From the NCBI GenBank assembly GCA_036389675.1, contig DASVWI010000003.1, forward strand, positions 124,001 through 188,000: a stretch of DNA of 64,000 bases, given 5' to 3'. A program made the translations under genes and the position numbers. This stretch comes from DASQYE01 sp036389675 (GTDB lineage Bacteria; Acidobacteriota; Blastocatellia; Pyrinomonadales; Pyrinomonadaceae). This document shows positions 63,306-64,000 of this stretch, piece by piece (positions within the stretch are counted from its first letter, which is position 1; each line of letters starts with the position of its first letter). Below the pieces are notes generated by a model. It was not told the origin of the DNA. It did not search any database and worked only from the letters and a program-made list of their open reading frames with translations.

Positions 63306-64000
63306 TTAGCGACGGAAGAATTTTATGCTGCCGCGCAGGTTCGTGACGGTGAGCGAGGCTGCCGCTCCGTCGCCGACGTTGCCGACAACCTTGCGGCCCT
63401 CTCCGATGAAACTGAGCCCGCCGCTCGGGAACGGGCCGAGCCCTATGCTGCGCGTCATCGGCGCAGTGGCGACCAGTCGAAACGCCGAATTGGCAGGGAT
63501 GCTGATGCTGATGTCGCCCTGTGTTGAGGAGAATACGTACTCGCCGCCCGAAGCCAGCTCGCCGTCATAGGTGATGTTGCCCATGGTGTTCTCGGCCATC
63601 ACCGTCGCCGAGCGAATCCCCGTCAACTCGATATCGCCCTCGAAGGAGCGCGCGCGCACGCGACTGCCGCTCACGTCGCGCACGATGATATTGCCGCGCC
63701 GCGTGACGATCTCAACGGTCGAACTGGACGGAACCCATATCTGAAAGTTAACGTCGCCGATCTCGCCGCGCCCGCGATTGTCGCCGACCACGTCAATGAC
63801 CAGCGCGTCTTCGCTCTGCGCCGGATTGAAACGCGCGACCGGCGAATCCATGTTGGCCTTAACCTTGATCTCGTTGCGATTCCAGGCCAGCACTTCGATC
63901 CGACCGAAGCGATTGAACAGCTCAAGGCGCACGTTCTGGCGGGCAGGATACTTACGAGTAAAACTTCTCTGTGCGGAAGCCTCAACGGCCAGGGATAAAG
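63306..64000 (-). CDS. Secreted DUF4097 protein (start outside window)
   Basis: The frame is open to the window edge at 64000. The upstream part reads LSLAVEASAQ then RSFTRKYPARQNVRLELF, i.e. the end of a signal peptide and the mature N terminus, so the GTG at 63932 is not the start. The body shows the same repeated strands as its neighbour: LFNRFGRIEVLAWNRNEIKV, VEIVTRRGNIIV, VRARSFEGDIELTGI, TMGNITYDGELASG, SSTQGDISISIP and LTVTNLRGSIKFF. An exported beta-helix-like protein of unproven function. Confidence 0.75.
   Translation of the reverse strand, partial: LSLAVEASAQRSFTRKYPARQNVRLELFNRFGRIEVLAWNRNEIKVKANMDSPVARFNPAQSEDALVIDVVGDNRGRGEIGDVNFQIWVPSSSTVEIVTRRGNIIVRDVSGSRVRARSFEGDIELTGIRSATVMAENTMGNITYDGELASGGEYVFSSTQGDISISIPANSAFRLVATAPMTRSIGLGPFPSGGLSFIGEGRKVVGNVGDGAAASLTVTNLRGSIKFFRR

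Overview
The window looks like a chromosome segment of an Acidobacteriota bacterium, most likely class Blastocatellia. This is inferred from a giant secreted protein with cadherin-like repeats, Calx-beta and a C-terminal DUF4214 domain, paired DUF4097 secreted proteins, and GC-rich flanks. The middle is visibly more AT-rich and dense in defence genes.

Layout. (1) 1-14.5 kb: the end of a secreted Ig-like/PKD repeat protein, a small secreted protein, and a 3976-residue exported protein closed by a strong terminator. (2) 14.5-18.4 kb, minus strand: a LURP-one-related protein, a SLATT-like 2TM-pair protein, a VWA protein and a four-TM coiled-coil protein. (3) 18.4-27.4 kb, minus strand: a compact run with a 2006-residue P-loop ATPase, an unrecognised 394-residue partner, a Csm6/NE0113-type CARF protein without any CRISPR array or Cas10 nearby, and a DUF4258 protein. 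(4) About 27.8-61.5 kb: an AT-rich Tn7-like transposon. Its core genes lie at the right end (tnsAB fusion, tnsC, and a tnsD/tniQ split by a frameshift). The right tip lies about 4 bp from the stop codon of dcd. Its cargo is almost entirely defence-like. In order it carries: a TIR-nuclease-NACHT-pentapeptide protein; a Thoeris locus (thsB-thsA-thsB); an FxsC-like TIR gene overlapping a ParA-TIR-NB-ARC-TPR gene; a nuclease-NACHT protein; a small membrane protein; an HNH-membrane fusion; a nuclease-STAND pair; a HEPN-NTF2-like protein; a membrane protein next to a TIR-like/chaperonin-60 fusion; a self-regulated-looking XRE gene; a secreted protein and a winged-helix protein. (5) 61.5-64 kb: dcd and two DUF4097 proteins of the GC-rich chromosome.

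The two most unusual observations are the following. First, the protein at 50901-53024 joins an N-terminal TIR-like nucleotide-binding domain to an essentially full-length GroEL-like domain that has lost two ATPase aspartates (D52 and D398 equivalents are N232 and T573). Second, eleven copies of a 19-bp motif close to TTGGAAGCATCAGCTTGCC sit at five places that separate the cargo modules; they resemble TnsB-type end repeats, though a shared regulatory element is not excluded. All family calls are from reading the translated sequence; no database search was run.
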